In this document: one piece after another, positions 1 through 8,407 of the stretch
Position numbering within the stretch: position 1 is the stretch's first letter
How the letters are laid out: every line of letters starts with the position of its first letter
Assembly (NCBI GenBank): GCA_022509025.1
Contig: JAFLUB010000010.1
Location: 1 to 61,855 of the forward strand
Source: Oscillospiraceae bacterium
GTDB taxonomy: Bacteria; Bacillota; Clostridia; UBA1381
Reading direction: 5' to 3'
Length of the DNA stretch: 61,855 bases
Translations under genes and position numbers: made by a program
Notes under the pieces: model-generated
What the model was told of the DNA's origin: nothing
Database searches by the model: none
Seen by the model: only the letters and a program-made list of their open reading frames with translations

Positions 1-178
1 ACGGCGTTACCAAAGGCAAAGCCTTTGACGCCTGAGAGAGCATTGAATCATAACGCTGCGCACACGTTGCGTGCTTGCAATTATGATATAATAACCTCAC
101 GGCGTTACCAAAGGCAAAGCCTTTGACACCTGAGAGAGCATTGAATCATAACGCTACAGCAACGGTGCTGCCTTGCAG
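1..178 (+). repeat. Two tandem 98-bp R1 RNA-like repeat units
   Basis: Two copies of the same unit lie in tandem; the start ACGGCGTT recurs at 1 and 99. The first copy is cut by the window edge. The complete copy has an outer stem TTATGAT (81-87) with ATCATAA (145-151), an inner hairpin AAAGGC-AAA-GCCTTT, and the conserved stretch GCCTGAGAGAGCATTGA (GACACC instead of GACGCC at one position). Each copy is followed by a second small hairpin before TTGCA(A/G)TTATGAT. The same element occurs at 31638-31708 and, with a changed but still paired outer stem, at 19881-19935. I do not recognise a named RNA family. Confidence 0.75.
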
Positions 179-230
179 TTATGATAAATACATATTAACA
201 TTTATTAACTTTGTTGGGAGATGATATATT

Positions 231-668
231 ATGCTGCTTTCTACTGAGATTATCTTAAGAATTCTTTATTTTGTAGTTAATAGTATTATAGCTTATCCTA
301 AATATTTAATAGTTAAAAAAAAGTCAATTCTTACTACAGGAACAATTATTGATTTAAAGGATATAAAATATAAATATAATAAAAAAGCAAAAATAGTAGC
401 AAGAACCTATATTTACAATTTAGAAATCGATATTGAAGGGCAGAAAAGAATTACTGAATATTCAGAACATTTTTGGGGCGACGGTATCAACTCAATATTA
501 AATGGAACTTCGTTAGAAGTATTTTATAACAGTTCAGACAATACGGCGGTCAATGCAGTACGACTAAAAAAAGATATATGGGAATATCCTTTATATACAG
601 TAGTTATTGGTGTTGTTATTGCAATAGGATTGATCATTTCATATAATGTATTTTACAAAAAAGCATGA
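231..668 (+). CDS. Small DUF3592-like membrane protein, copy 1
   Basis: This 145-residue protein has a hydrophobic N-terminal segment (about residues 7-27), a small polar domain containing GTIIDLKDIKYKY and LEVFYNSSDNTAVNA, and a C-terminal membrane helix (about 120-140). That layout resembles DUF3592 proteins, whose function is unknown. It starts with ATG behind GGGAGATGATAT. A second copy at 31779-32204 is roughly three quarters identical by eye and has the same R1 repeat about 70-80 nt upstream, so gene and leader were duplicated together. The DNA is more AT-rich than most of the window, which suggests transferred or mobile DNA. The family assignment rests on architecture only. Confidence 0.6.
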   Translation: MLLSTEIILRILYFVVNSIIAYPKYLIVKKKSILTTGTIIDLKDIKYKYNKKAKIVARTYIYNLEIDIEGQKRITEYSEHFWGDGINSILNGTSLEVFYNSSDNTAVNAVRLKKDIWEYPLYTVVIGVVIAIGLIISYNVFYKKA

Positions 669-736
669 GTTAGTTTTATCCGGAAATACCCGCAGATTGA
701 CAGGTAATCCAAAACCATATAGAAAATAAAAATCGC

Positions 737-1051
737 AAATGCCCTGCACTCACATGAAAGTATGTGAGTGCAGGGCATTTCAGTGTGTAGACAGAGTCTA
801 CACACTGAGCAGACTTTGACAAATTAGGTCAGATTTCACGAAAAGAGAAAAGTAGGCGTACGTGGGTACGGTAAGGCTTATTTTCGTGAAAAGCGCATAA
901 CAGCGGTGTTTTTCGATAAAATACCGCTGTTAAATTTACTTAGTATAAAAATCACCTTGATATTGTAGATTGTAATATTGCGCGGTCTGGGCAATTTGTC
1001 GACAGTCTGAAATGCCCTGCACTCATATGAAAGTATGAGTGCAGGGCATTT
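737..1051. repeat. Hairpin-bounded intergenic element (two near-identical hairpins)
   Basis: A perfect 19-bp hairpin (arms 737-755 and 762-780, loop GAAAGT) and a 17-bp version of the same hairpin (1010-1026 and 1035-1051) bound this gene-free stretch. Between them lie another hairpin (CAGTGTGTAGAC / GTCTACACACTG), an inverted pair CAGACTTTGACAAATT (813-828) and AATTTGTCGACAGTCTG (993-1009), and stems TTTCACGAAAA/TTTTCGTGAAA and AACAGCGGT/ACCGCTGTT. The two end hairpins can terminate the converging genes at 668 and 1063, although their T-tracts are short. The whole could be a small non-autonomous mobile element. Confidence 0.6.
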
Positions 1052-1062
1052 GTTATGTTGAT

Positions 1063-4000
1063 TTATTCAAACTTTTTATAAGCCGGGGAGAATATCGGTT
1101 TCATATTCTTTATCGAATGCCATACAAACAGCTTAACACTGTCTTGTGATTCGAACTCCGAATTAAATTCCACAGTACCTGTTACAGGCAAGTCGGCTGT
1201 AACATTACCGATTGTCACAATCTTTACTTGCTTAACAGTGTCTTTGGAATCATACAGTGCAGCGATAAGTATAGGATTATCAATATCCTTATTGGAATTT
1301 AATTTGTAATCCACGCTTGCAGAGCCTGTTTCAGTAATTTCGAATACGTATTGAATATCAGGGATATCCGTAGGAACAGGTTCCGGTGTTTCACCGGTAT
1401 CGGGTGTCTCAGTAGCCGGCGGAGCTGTCACACCGGTTGTCGGTGTCGGTGTTGTCGGCTCATCTGTCACACCGGTTGTCGGTGTCGGTGTTGTAGGCTC
1501 ATCTGTTGCGCCGGTGGTCGGTGTTGCCGGCGGATCTACGTTTCCGCCTCCCGGTGTCGGACTCGGTGATTCCGACGGTTCCTGTGAAGGACTTTCCGTA
1601 GGCTCCGGTGTAGGAGCTATGGCGCCTTCAGTAAACTGTAATGCTGTTATTTTAGCTATACCGTTAGGATAGCCCCAACCCAGTGTGCTGCTGTTGGCAC
1701 GGTAGAAACCGAACTTTACCGCATTTACTTTGTCGCCTTCAGGAAGAGTATAATCAGTACAATCAGCAATGATATTATTATCAAACTTCAGATATTGCAC
1801 TGTGTTTGTACTTGTATCTGCTACCAGCTGTATATTTTTTGTAAATGTACCGTTGCTTCCGCTAAAGATGGCGTTTGCAGACCATGTGTTGCCCGCGTCC
1901 TTGCTCAACCAGACCTTATAGTCTTGTTTCCAACCAAGCCTCAGATTTGAGCCGAACTGTATATACTCGTAATGCTCAGTACCTGCGCCCACCTGACTGC
2001 CGAAATGCCAGTCCACATCATATGTCACGAGCGCTCCGTCAGTTATGTCGAATGTTTTCGTTGCATCATATGATGAACCGGGTTTTGTTGGGTTATATCT
2101 GATTCTGTTCTCTGTTGTGTCAACCTCAAGCCGTGCGGTATCTGTATTGGTCTGCGCCCAGTCTGACAGGTCGCTTGCTGACCATGCCGTATCTGAGGTT
2201 GTGCCCTTTTCATAGAGCGAATTACCGTAGCCTGTGGGAAGTTCCTCACGCATATAAGAAAGCAGCGAGATTGACGGTTTTACATAAATGCCGCCGTTTG
2301 TTTCATTATACGGATATGCCTCAGTATCGGGTTTGCCGTCGCTATCCTTTGTAGTATAGTATCTCAGACGCTTGAAATGCGCTCCGTTTAAGTCAAAGGT
2401 TGTTGTGTACTCATCGTACGGCTTTTCTGCGTCACGTCTGTCACCCTGTAAAGTAGCGACACATGTATCGGAATCATAGTCAAATTCAAGCTTCACATCC
2501 CAGCGCGTTGTACTTCTTCCGAACGGATTATTACTACCGTCAAGAACCTGCGTCCAGTCATTGCCTACATTCTGCGTCATTTCCGCGCCGATTGTACTCT
2601 GCGTCATCTGAGCTTTGTTCGTGTACGACTGCGAAAGTGTCAAAATGTTGTTTTCGTTCTCGTCAAGGAACTGAAGTCCAAACGTGTATTCATTTCCGTT
2701 CCAGTTCCACATGGTAGGTATTATACCTGTATCGGGGTTAGGAGTTGCTCCCGGTTCATTATGTATTCTCTGTCCGCCGGTATCAATTCTAAAATAAATA
2801 GTCGCCTTGTTATCCTCATATACTTCAAAGTCCTTATAGACTTCCGCGCCCGATTGAGCGTCTGTCTGTACTATACTTGCTGAATCAGCGGCACTTTTAT
2901 ATGTTGTTCCTTCGCTTTCTGCGCCGGTAACAAATGTATTTTCACCGGTTACGTCCTCGATGTTGCCGTTAAGCACGGTCACGATTACATCCTTTTCAAT
3001 TCCGCCGTCATTTGTTTTTGCGGTTATAATTGCAGAACCTATGCTGACTCCTGTTACGGTGCCGTTTGCGTTAACCGTGGCAACATTTTCATTGGACGAG
3101 GTCCATGTCAAACCCCTATCTGTAGCATTCTCCGGAACGACTGTCGCCGCGATTGTCTTTGAACCGCCGATGAAAACGGTCGTATCGCCATACGGAACAG
3201 TTAAACCGGTTACAGGAGTAGAATATACCTCAACCTGACATGTGGCTGAGAAAGTACCGTTTGTTGTATCGGGTGATGTTGCCGTAATGGTTGTTGTTCC
3301 GTTTTTGATACCTGTTATAACGCCGTTTGAAACTGTCGCAACTGTCGGGTCAGACGAACTCCAGTTCACTTTCTTAGATGCAGTGTCGGGGGTGATATTC
3401 GCAGTTATAATCGCCGTGCTGCCTTTTTCTACTTTTATACTGCTCTCTGATAGTGTAAGTCCCGTTACCGGGTCTTTTGCCGCCTTCGCCGGTTCTGTGA
3501 CGCTTGTAAACGCTGTTTCGGGAGCGAGATAGTTGAGTGTCTTTCCGCTCTCGTCTGTCGCAAGCGCAGCCGAACCTATGTAATAGCTCTGGTGCGGCGG
3601 CTGATTGTACGCAACATTCTGCCATGCGATTGCCGTTCTGTACTGACTATCATGCATAAGCGTGGTAAGTCTGTAATCCGACGGCAGGGTTGAAATGAAT
3701 ACTCTCAGAACAGGATTATCATTCGGTCCCTTGCCGTATGGCGCAATAATTTCCTCGCGCCAGTCACCTAAAATATCCGCGACAAGCGACGGTACATGCT
3801 TTGAGCTGTTATTTGATACTAACGGCAGATATCCGTTTCCGTCGTCGTAAAATCTTGTTGTATATCCTGTATCCGCATGATATTTTGCAAGCTGATTATC
3901 GTCAAGAATTTCACGGCTCAGATCGCCGTCCCAGTATACGAGGAAGTTTGTCATTGAACGCGAGCTTGTCGCCGGATGCGCTTTAAGTTCTTTTCCCGAA

Positions 4001-5676
4001 AGGGTAAACACATTTGCGTGTGAGCTTGACCATGCGAGAGCCATCGCGTCAGGATTGGTTTTTGCATATTCATCGTCTATATTATCCATAACGCCTCGAC
4101 CCGTGTCGCCGGACGCGCCCTTGCCCCAGATTGTTGTGTCGCCGCCTTTGCCGTTATACGGTCTGCGGAAGTTAGCGGCGTTCTTCTTATATCCTTCGGG
4201 ATCCTCTTTAACCGAGAACACCTCAAGATAACCGTCGTTGTCAAAATCGTTTACGTGCATTGCGTCACCGTGACCCAAACGCGTATTATCAATCATTGTT
4301 TTTCCGTCATCGTCAAGCGTCGCGCTGCCGTATACAATCTCGTCCTTACCATCGTTATCGACATCGGCTATTGTAAGGTTATGATTACCCTGTCCGTACA
4401 TTGTGCTTGATTTGTTTACGTTTCCGTTATGCTCCCAGCGAAGCGAAAGTGTTTCGCCGTCCCAGTCGTATGCGCGGATTACTGCCTTTGCGTAATAACC
4501 GCGGCACATGATAAGGCTCGGGTGAACGCCGTCAAGGTACGCAACGCCGCCAAGATAACGCTCGCTTCGGTTCGCCTTGCTGTCGCCCCAGTCGGAAAGC
4601 TTGCCGCGCGGAATGTAGTCCGTTGTCGCAAGCGCTTTACCTGTTTCACCGTCAAATATCGTCAGATACTCGGGACCTGTCGTATTCTTACCCGTTGCGC
4701 TGCCCTCTGTAACGTAAATATGCTCGTTATCTGTCGCTTTCCTTATAGCATCTGTGTCTCCGACATCTGTAACATAATTTCCAAGCGCGTCCTTCGTTCC
4801 GGGAGCGGTTTTTACTGCAAATTCCGCTTTACCGTCGCCGTCGAAATCGTATACCATGAAAGGCGAATAATGCTGTCCCGAAGTAACGTTGGGACCGAGG
4901 TTTATTCTCCACAACCGTGTACTTTTGACTACGTTATTATTGTCGCCGCTTCTTGTGTTTATGTCAAAATCATAAGCGTCAAAATATGTGTAACCCGTAT
5001 AGTCACTGCCCGCGCTGTCCTTTGAGTCGGTCGGGTCCCATTTGAGGATTATCTCATAATCGCCGTCGCCGTCAAGGTCGCCGACGCTCGCGTCATTCGC
5101 GCCGCCTTCCTTAGCCACGGAGCCGTCGCTTGTAAGCGTGTTGTGATAATATGACCATCTTCCGCCCGCGTTAATATAATCATCAGGCCTCTCGATAGGT
5201 ATGTCAAAATATGTATACGAGTTCTTTTCACTCGTTCCGTTATTGGCAAGACTGCCTCGCGCCGTTCTGTTGAAGTTAATCGGTGTTACAGCAGTGCAGA
5301 GGTCCTTACTCTTTCCCTGCGGGACTACCTGATATGTAGCTGTTCCCGAAGCGTTTGGGATAAAATAATTTGTCGCTCCGTCAGCTGCGGTTGTTGTCTT
5401 ATAATTGCCGTTCTCATAAATATCGAACGCCTGATTGGTAAGGCTTTCCGTACCCAAAAGACGCCATGTTAAATAAACGCCGTTTTTCGCCTGGTTCCCC
5501 GAATCAGCCGTTGTCTTAACCGCAACCAGTCCGCGGTCAAGTCTTTCCATTTCGCGCGCTGTCGTTTGATACTTCGGCGTTTTTACCTCTGCCGCGCTCA
5601 CCATTCCCGTGTACCCGGTAGAAAGTGTTGCCGCTATCGACATACACAATGCCATGCTGATTAATTTTCTTCTCAT
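1063..5676 (-). CDS. Secreted rhamnogalacturonan lyase, PL11 family, with Ig-like and C-terminal modules
   Basis: This 1537-residue protein carries a signal peptide (about 1-29, ending VSAAEV). Residues about 35-745 resemble PL11 rhamnogalacturonan lyases of the YesW/YesX type: an N-terminal RGLVAVKT segment, then a beta-propeller with calcium-type DxDGD loops such as GDLDGDGDYEI and VYDFDGDGKAEF. PL11 enzymes cleave the rhamnose-galacturonate backbone of pectin RG-I by beta-elimination. Two BIG2 bacterial Ig-like domains follow (about 755-905, each with WSSSDPTVATV-like motifs), then two lectin/LamG-like beta regions, a Pro/Thr-rich linker (about 1320-1410), and a C-terminal domain also seen in the proteins at 55490 and 59834. 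SD is AAGGAGAGGAG. I see no sortase motif or dockerin. It is unusually large for PL11 because of the added modules. Confidence 0.88.
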   Translation of the reverse strand: MRRKLISMALCMSIAATLSTGYTGMVSAAEVKTPKYQTTAREMERLDRGLVAVKTTADSGNQAKNGVYLTWRLLGTESLTNQAFDIYENGNYKTTTAADGATNYFIPNASGTATYQVVPQGKSKDLCTAVTPINFNRTARGSLANNGTSEKNSYTYFDIPIERPDDYINAGGRWSYYHNTLTSDGSVAKEGGANDASVGDLDGDGDYEIILKWDPTDSKDSAGSDYTGYTYFDAYDFDINTRSGDNNNVVKSTRLWRINLGPNVTSGQHYSPFMVYDFDGDGKAEFAVKTAPGTKDALGNYVTDVGDTDAIRKATDNEHIYVTEGSATGKNTTGPEYLTIFDGETGKALATTDYIPRGKLSDWGDSKANRSERYLGGVAYLDGVHPSLIMCRGYYAKAVIRAYDWDGETLSLRWEHNGNVNKSSTMYGQGNHNLTIADVDNDGKDEIVYGSATLDDDGKTMIDNTRLGHGDAMHVNDFDNDGYLEVFSVKEDPEGYKKNAANFRRPYNGKGGDTTIWGKGASGDTGRGVMDNIDDEYAKTNPDAMALAWSSSHANVFTLSGKELKAHPATSSRSMTNFLVYWDGDLSREILDDNQLAKYHADTGYTTRFYDDGNGYLPLVSNNSSKHVPSLVADILGDWREEIIAPYGKGPNDNPVLRVFISTLPSDYRLTTLMHDSQYRTAIAWQNVAYNQPPHQSYYIGSAALATDESGKTLNYLAPETAFTSVTEPAKAAKDPVTGLTLSESSIKVEKGSTAIITANITPDTASKKVNWSSSDPTVATVSNGVITGIKNGTTTITATSPDTTNGTFSATCQVEVYSTPVTGLTVPYGDTTVFIGGSKTIAATVVPENATDRGLTWTSSNENVATVNANGTVTGVSIGSAIITAKTNDGGIEKDVIVTVLNGNIEDVTGENTFVTGAESEGTTYKSAADSASIVQTDAQSGAEVYKDFEVYEDNKATIYFRIDTGGQRIHNEPGATPNPDTGIIPTMWNWNGNEYTFGLQFLDENENNILTLSQSYTNKAQMTQSTIGAEMTQNVGNDWTQVLDGSNNPFGRSTTRWDVKLEFDYDSDTCVATLQGDRRDAEKPYDEYTTTFDLNGAHFKRLRYYTTKDSDGKPDTEAYPYNETNGGIYVKPSISLLSYMREELPTGYGNSLYEKGTTSDTAWSASDLSDWAQTNTDTARLEVDTTENRIRYNPTKPGSSYDATKTFDITDGALVTYDVDWHFGSQVGAGTEHYEYIQFGSNLRLGWKQDYKVWLSKDAGNTWSANAIFSGSNGTFTKNIQLVADTSTNTVQYLKFDNNIIADCTDYTLPEGDKVNAVKFGFYRANSSTLGWGYPNGIAKITALQFTEGAIAPTPEPTESPSQEPSESPSPTPGGGNVDPPATPTTGATDEPTTPTPTTGVTDEPTTPTPTTGVTAPPATETPDTGETPEPVPTDIPDIQYVFEITETGSASVDYKLNSNKDIDNPILIAALYDSKDTVKQVKIVTIGNVTADLPVTGTVEFNSEFESQDSVKLFVWHSIKNMKPIFSPAYKKFE

Positions 5677-5724
5677 TTTCTCCTCTCCTTTTTGTCTGTA
5701 TTATACTATTATTTACCTTCTTTA

Positions 5725-5753
5725 ATTTTAACATATTATCATGATATAGTCAA
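5725..5753 (-). promoter_or_regulatory. Promoter of the PL11 lyase
   Basis: On the minus strand TTGACT (5748-5753) is followed after 17 nt by TAAAAT (5725-5730), leaving about 45 nt of leader before the start codon at 5676. Confidence 0.7.
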
Positions 5754-5818
5754 CATTCATCTGATATCCGGTTTTTTAGATTATATTGTAAAAAAAGTAA
5801 ATATTTAATAAAATTTGA

Positions 5819-5847
5819 TTGAAAAAAGGAATATGGTATGTTAAAAT
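5819..5847 (+). promoter_or_regulatory. Promoter of the purine permease
   Basis: TTGAAA (5819-5824) and TAAAAT (5842-5847) are 17 nt apart. The 5' UTR is only about 35 nt, too short for a purine riboswitch, and none is visible. Confidence 0.6.
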
Positions 5848-5885
5848 AAAATTACCCTAAAAAAATCAGAAAGGAAGAAAAAGGT

Positions 5886-7241
5886 ATGGAAAAATTATTC
5901 AAACTCAAGCAGAACGGCACCAACGTCAAAACAGAGTTGATTGCCGGTCTTACAACGTTCCTGTCAATGGTGTACATACTGGCGGTTAACCCGTCGATGC
6001 TCGCCGCTGCGGGTATGGAACCGGCCGCTGTGTTTACCGCAACAGCTGTGTCAGCGTTTATCGCCTGCGCGGTTATGGCGTTCTTCGCTAACTACCCGAT
6101 AGCGCTTGCGTCAGGTATGGGACTCAACGCGTATTTCGCGTACTCTGTATGTGTGCCTATGGCGGAAGCGGGAATTCAGGATCCTTGGCAGATTGCTCTG
6201 ACGGCGGTACTGGTTGAAGGTATAGTATTCATTATACTTTCACTCTTCAAGTTCAGGGAAACGCTTGTGAACAAGGTTCCCGCAAACCTTAAATACGGTA
6301 TATCAGCCGGTATAGGTCTGTTTATCGTAATCGTAGGCTTAAAGGGCGCGGGCATAGTTGTTGAGGACCCGTCAACACTTGTTGCTCTCGGCAGTATCGG
6401 AACTCCGCAGGTAGTTCTCGCGCTTGTAGGATTCCTGATTATTGCGGCTCTGCATCATTACAAGGTGCCCGGAGATATCCTTATCGGTATTCTCGCAACA
6501 TGGGTACTCGGTATGATTGCCCAGGCTTTAGGCTGGTACAAGGTTGATGTGGACGCGGGCGCATATTCACTGTTCCCGAGCTTTGCGGGCGGTATGCTTC
6601 CGGCAGCTCCGAATCTGTTCAAGTTCAATTTCAGCTATGTGACAAGTCATGTTATGGAATTTATAGTTATTGTATTCTCATTCCTGTTCGTTGACTTGTT
6701 TGATACTGTAGGAACAGTAATCGGCGTTGCGGATAAGGGCGGTTTGCTCGACAAGGAGGGTAATCTCCCGAGAGCGGGCGCAACTCTTATGGCTGACGCC
6801 GTTGGTACGGTTGCGGGCGCGTGTCTCGGCACATCAACCGTAACAAGCTACGTTGAAAGCAGCGCGGGCGTTGCCCAGGGCGGACGCACAGGACTTACCG
6901 CTCTTACAACAGGCGTATTGTTCGTGCTGGCGCTTGTTCTTTCACCGATATTCCTTGCAATACCGGGATTTGCAACAACTCCGGCGCTTATGTTTGTGGG
7001 ACTTCTGATGCTTTCATCTGTTAAGAAGATGACATTTGACGGTGATATCGCCGACGTTGTGAGCGGATTTATAGCAATTATCATGATGCCGTTCACATAT
7101 TCAATAGCTAACGGTATCATGTTCGGTATTCTCTCATGGGTAATTCTTAAGGTTTGCACAGGTAAGGCGAAGGAAATTCACCCTGTTATGTGGATTGCGA
7201 GCGCACTGTTCGTTCTGAGAATTATAACTCTTATTGCATGA
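5886..7241 (+). CDS. NCS2-type purine permease (AzgA/PbuG-like)
   Basis: The 451-residue polytopic membrane protein begins with MEKLFKLKQNGTNVKTEL and TTFLSMVYILAVNP, typical of the AzgA/PbuG/GhxP branch of proton-coupled adenine, guanine and hypoxanthine transporters. The family motifs ASGMGLNAYF and LFDTVGTVIGVADKGGLLD and the region SYVESSAGVAQGGRTGLTAL are present, and length is normal. The likely role is uptake of nucleobases for salvage, which fits the hpt gene at 34.2 kb. It is transcribed alone from its own promoter and ends at a strong bidirectional terminator. The exact base transported cannot be read from sequence alone. Confidence 0.9.
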   Translation: MEKLFKLKQNGTNVKTELIAGLTTFLSMVYILAVNPSMLAAAGMEPAAVFTATAVSAFIACAVMAFFANYPIALASGMGLNAYFAYSVCVPMAEAGIQDPWQIALTAVLVEGIVFIILSLFKFRETLVNKVPANLKYGISAGIGLFIVIVGLKGAGIVVEDPSTLVALGSIGTPQVVLALVGFLIIAALHHYKVPGDILIGILATWVLGMIAQALGWYKVDVDAGAYSLFPSFAGGMLPAAPNLFKFNFSYVTSHVMEFIVIVFSFLFVDLFDTVGTVIGVADKGGLLDKEGNLPRAGATLMADAVGTVAGACLGTSTVTSYVESSAGVAQGGRTGLTALTTGVLFVLALVLSPIFLAIPGFATTPALMFVGLLMLSSVKKMTFDGDIADVVSGFIAIIMMPFTYSIANGIMFGILSWVILKVCTGKAKEIHPVMWIASALFVLRIITLIA

Positions 7242-7261
7242 TAAACTTAATTCGTTAACTA

Positions 7262-7295
7262 AAAAAATCTCCGTCATTCACGACGGAGATTTTTT
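7262..7295. terminator. Bidirectional terminator between permease and galE
   Basis: The arms AAAAAATCTCCGTC and GACGGAGATTTTTT pair perfectly over 14 bp and provide a T-run on both strands, so both converging genes can end here. Confidence 0.9.
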
Positions 7296-7308
7296 AGTTA
7301 ATGAATTA

Positions 7309-8334
7309 TTAGCCTTCAAATCCGTTCGGGTGTCCCGACTGCCATCTCCAGCTATCTTCGCACATATCCTCTATGCCGTATTTAGCTTCCCATTCAAGCT
7401 CTGTGCGCGCCTTTTCGGGGTCTGCGTAGCACTCCGCGATATCGCCCGGTCTTCTCGGGTCAATCTGGTACGGAAGCTCCTTGCCGCAAGCCTTTGAGAA
7501 TGCTTCGATTATCTGCAATACGCTGTAGCCGTTACCGGTGCCGAGGTTATATATATGCACACCCTCTTTATCCGAGCAATGCTCAATCGCCTTGACATGT
7601 CCGACAGCAAGGTCAACAACGTGGATATAATCTCTCACGCCCGTACCGTCCGGAGTATCATAGTCGTTACCGAAAACGTGTACCTTCTCAAGCTTGCCGA
7701 CAGCCACCTGCGCAACGTAGGGAAGGAGGTTGTTGGGGATACCCTTCGGGTCTTCGCCCATTTTGCCGCTCTTGTGCGCGCCGATAGGGTTGAAGTAACG
7801 AAGAAGTGTTACCGACAGCTTCGGATTAGCCTTCTGCGCGTCTGTCAATATTCTTTCAATAAACAGCTTTGTTGTGCCGTACGGATTAGTTGTCAGAATT
7901 TTATCGCCCTTGTTGTCGCTTTCAACGATAGGCACTCTTTCCGGGTCGCCGTAAACAGTCGCTGACGATGAGAACACGATATTGTTACAGTCATGCTTCT
8001 CCATTGCCTGCATAAGATGCAGTGTACCGGTTATGTTGTTGTCATAGTATGTCAGCGGTATTCTTGTCGATTCTCCAACTGCTTTGAGTCCCGCAAAATG
8101 AATAACCGCGTCTATTTTGTTTTCTGCAAACACCTTTTCCGTTGCTTCATAATCGAGCAGGTCAACCTTATAGAACGGAAAATCCTTGCCTGTTATTTCC
8201 TTCACCGCGTCAAGACATTTCTCGCTTGCATTGTAAAGATTGTCGAGAACAATAATCTCGTAGCCCGCGTTCAATAGCTCCACGCAGGTATGGCTTCCGA
8301 TATAGCCTGCGCCGCCTGTCACCAATATTTTCAT
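7309..8334 (-). CDS. galE: UDP-glucose 4-epimerase
   Basis: This 341-residue extended SDR has the NAD-binding motif [11 protein letters not shown] at the N-terminus, the catalytic Ser/Thr region SSSATVYG and the YxxxK pair in [19 protein letters not shown] and the C-terminal [15 protein letters not shown] are typical of GalE. It interconverts UDP-glucose and UDP-galactose. In this cell it probably serves both galactose use (the GH112 enzyme at 14.2 kb releases galactose 1-phosphate) and surface polysaccharide synthesis. SD GGGAGGAAAGG lies just upstream of the ATG. It has the normal length, and no Leloir partner genes are adjacent. Confidence 0.95.
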   Translation of the reverse strand: MKILVTGGAGYIGSHTCVELLNAGYEIIVLDNLYNASEKCLDAVKEITGKDFPFYKVDLLDYEATEKVFAENKIDAVIHFAGLKAVGESTRIPLTYYDNNITGTLHLMQAMEKHDCNNIVFSSSATVYGDPERVPIVESDNKGDKILTTNPYGTTKLFIERILTDAQKANPKLSVTLLRYFNPIGAHKSGKMGEDPKGIPNNLLPYVAQVAVGKLEKVHVFGNDYDTPDGTGVRDYIHVVDLAVGHVKAIEHCSDKEGVHIYNLGTGNGYSVLQIIEAFSKACGKELPYQIDPRRPGDIAECYADPEKARTELEWEAKYGIEDMCEDSWRWQSGHPNGFEG

Positions 8335-8407
8335 AAACCTTTCCTCCCGTTATTTTAATTATACTTCTATTATATACCAATGAACGGTATTTTTCAATAC
8401 TGAAATA

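Noticed and set aside
1-151. Glycine riboswitch on the minus strand, because the reverse complement of R1 contains CTCTCAGGC.
   Set aside because: The required upstream half of the aptamer is missing, the covariation seen among copies belongs to a different fold on the plus strand, and the gene at 19951 is read from the plus strand.
1-178. CRISPR array from the 98-bp tandem repeats.
   Set aside because: The units are whole structured repeats without unique spacers of constant length, and there are no cas genes.
1351-5249. Many open frames opposite the PL11, metH, pnp and phosphoglucomutase genes.
   Set aside because: They are shadows of GC-skewed coding sequence on the other strand, without SD or protein-like composition.
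5750-5885. Purine riboswitch before the permease gene.
   Set aside because: The leader after the promoter is only about 35 nt and lacks the three-way junction consensus.
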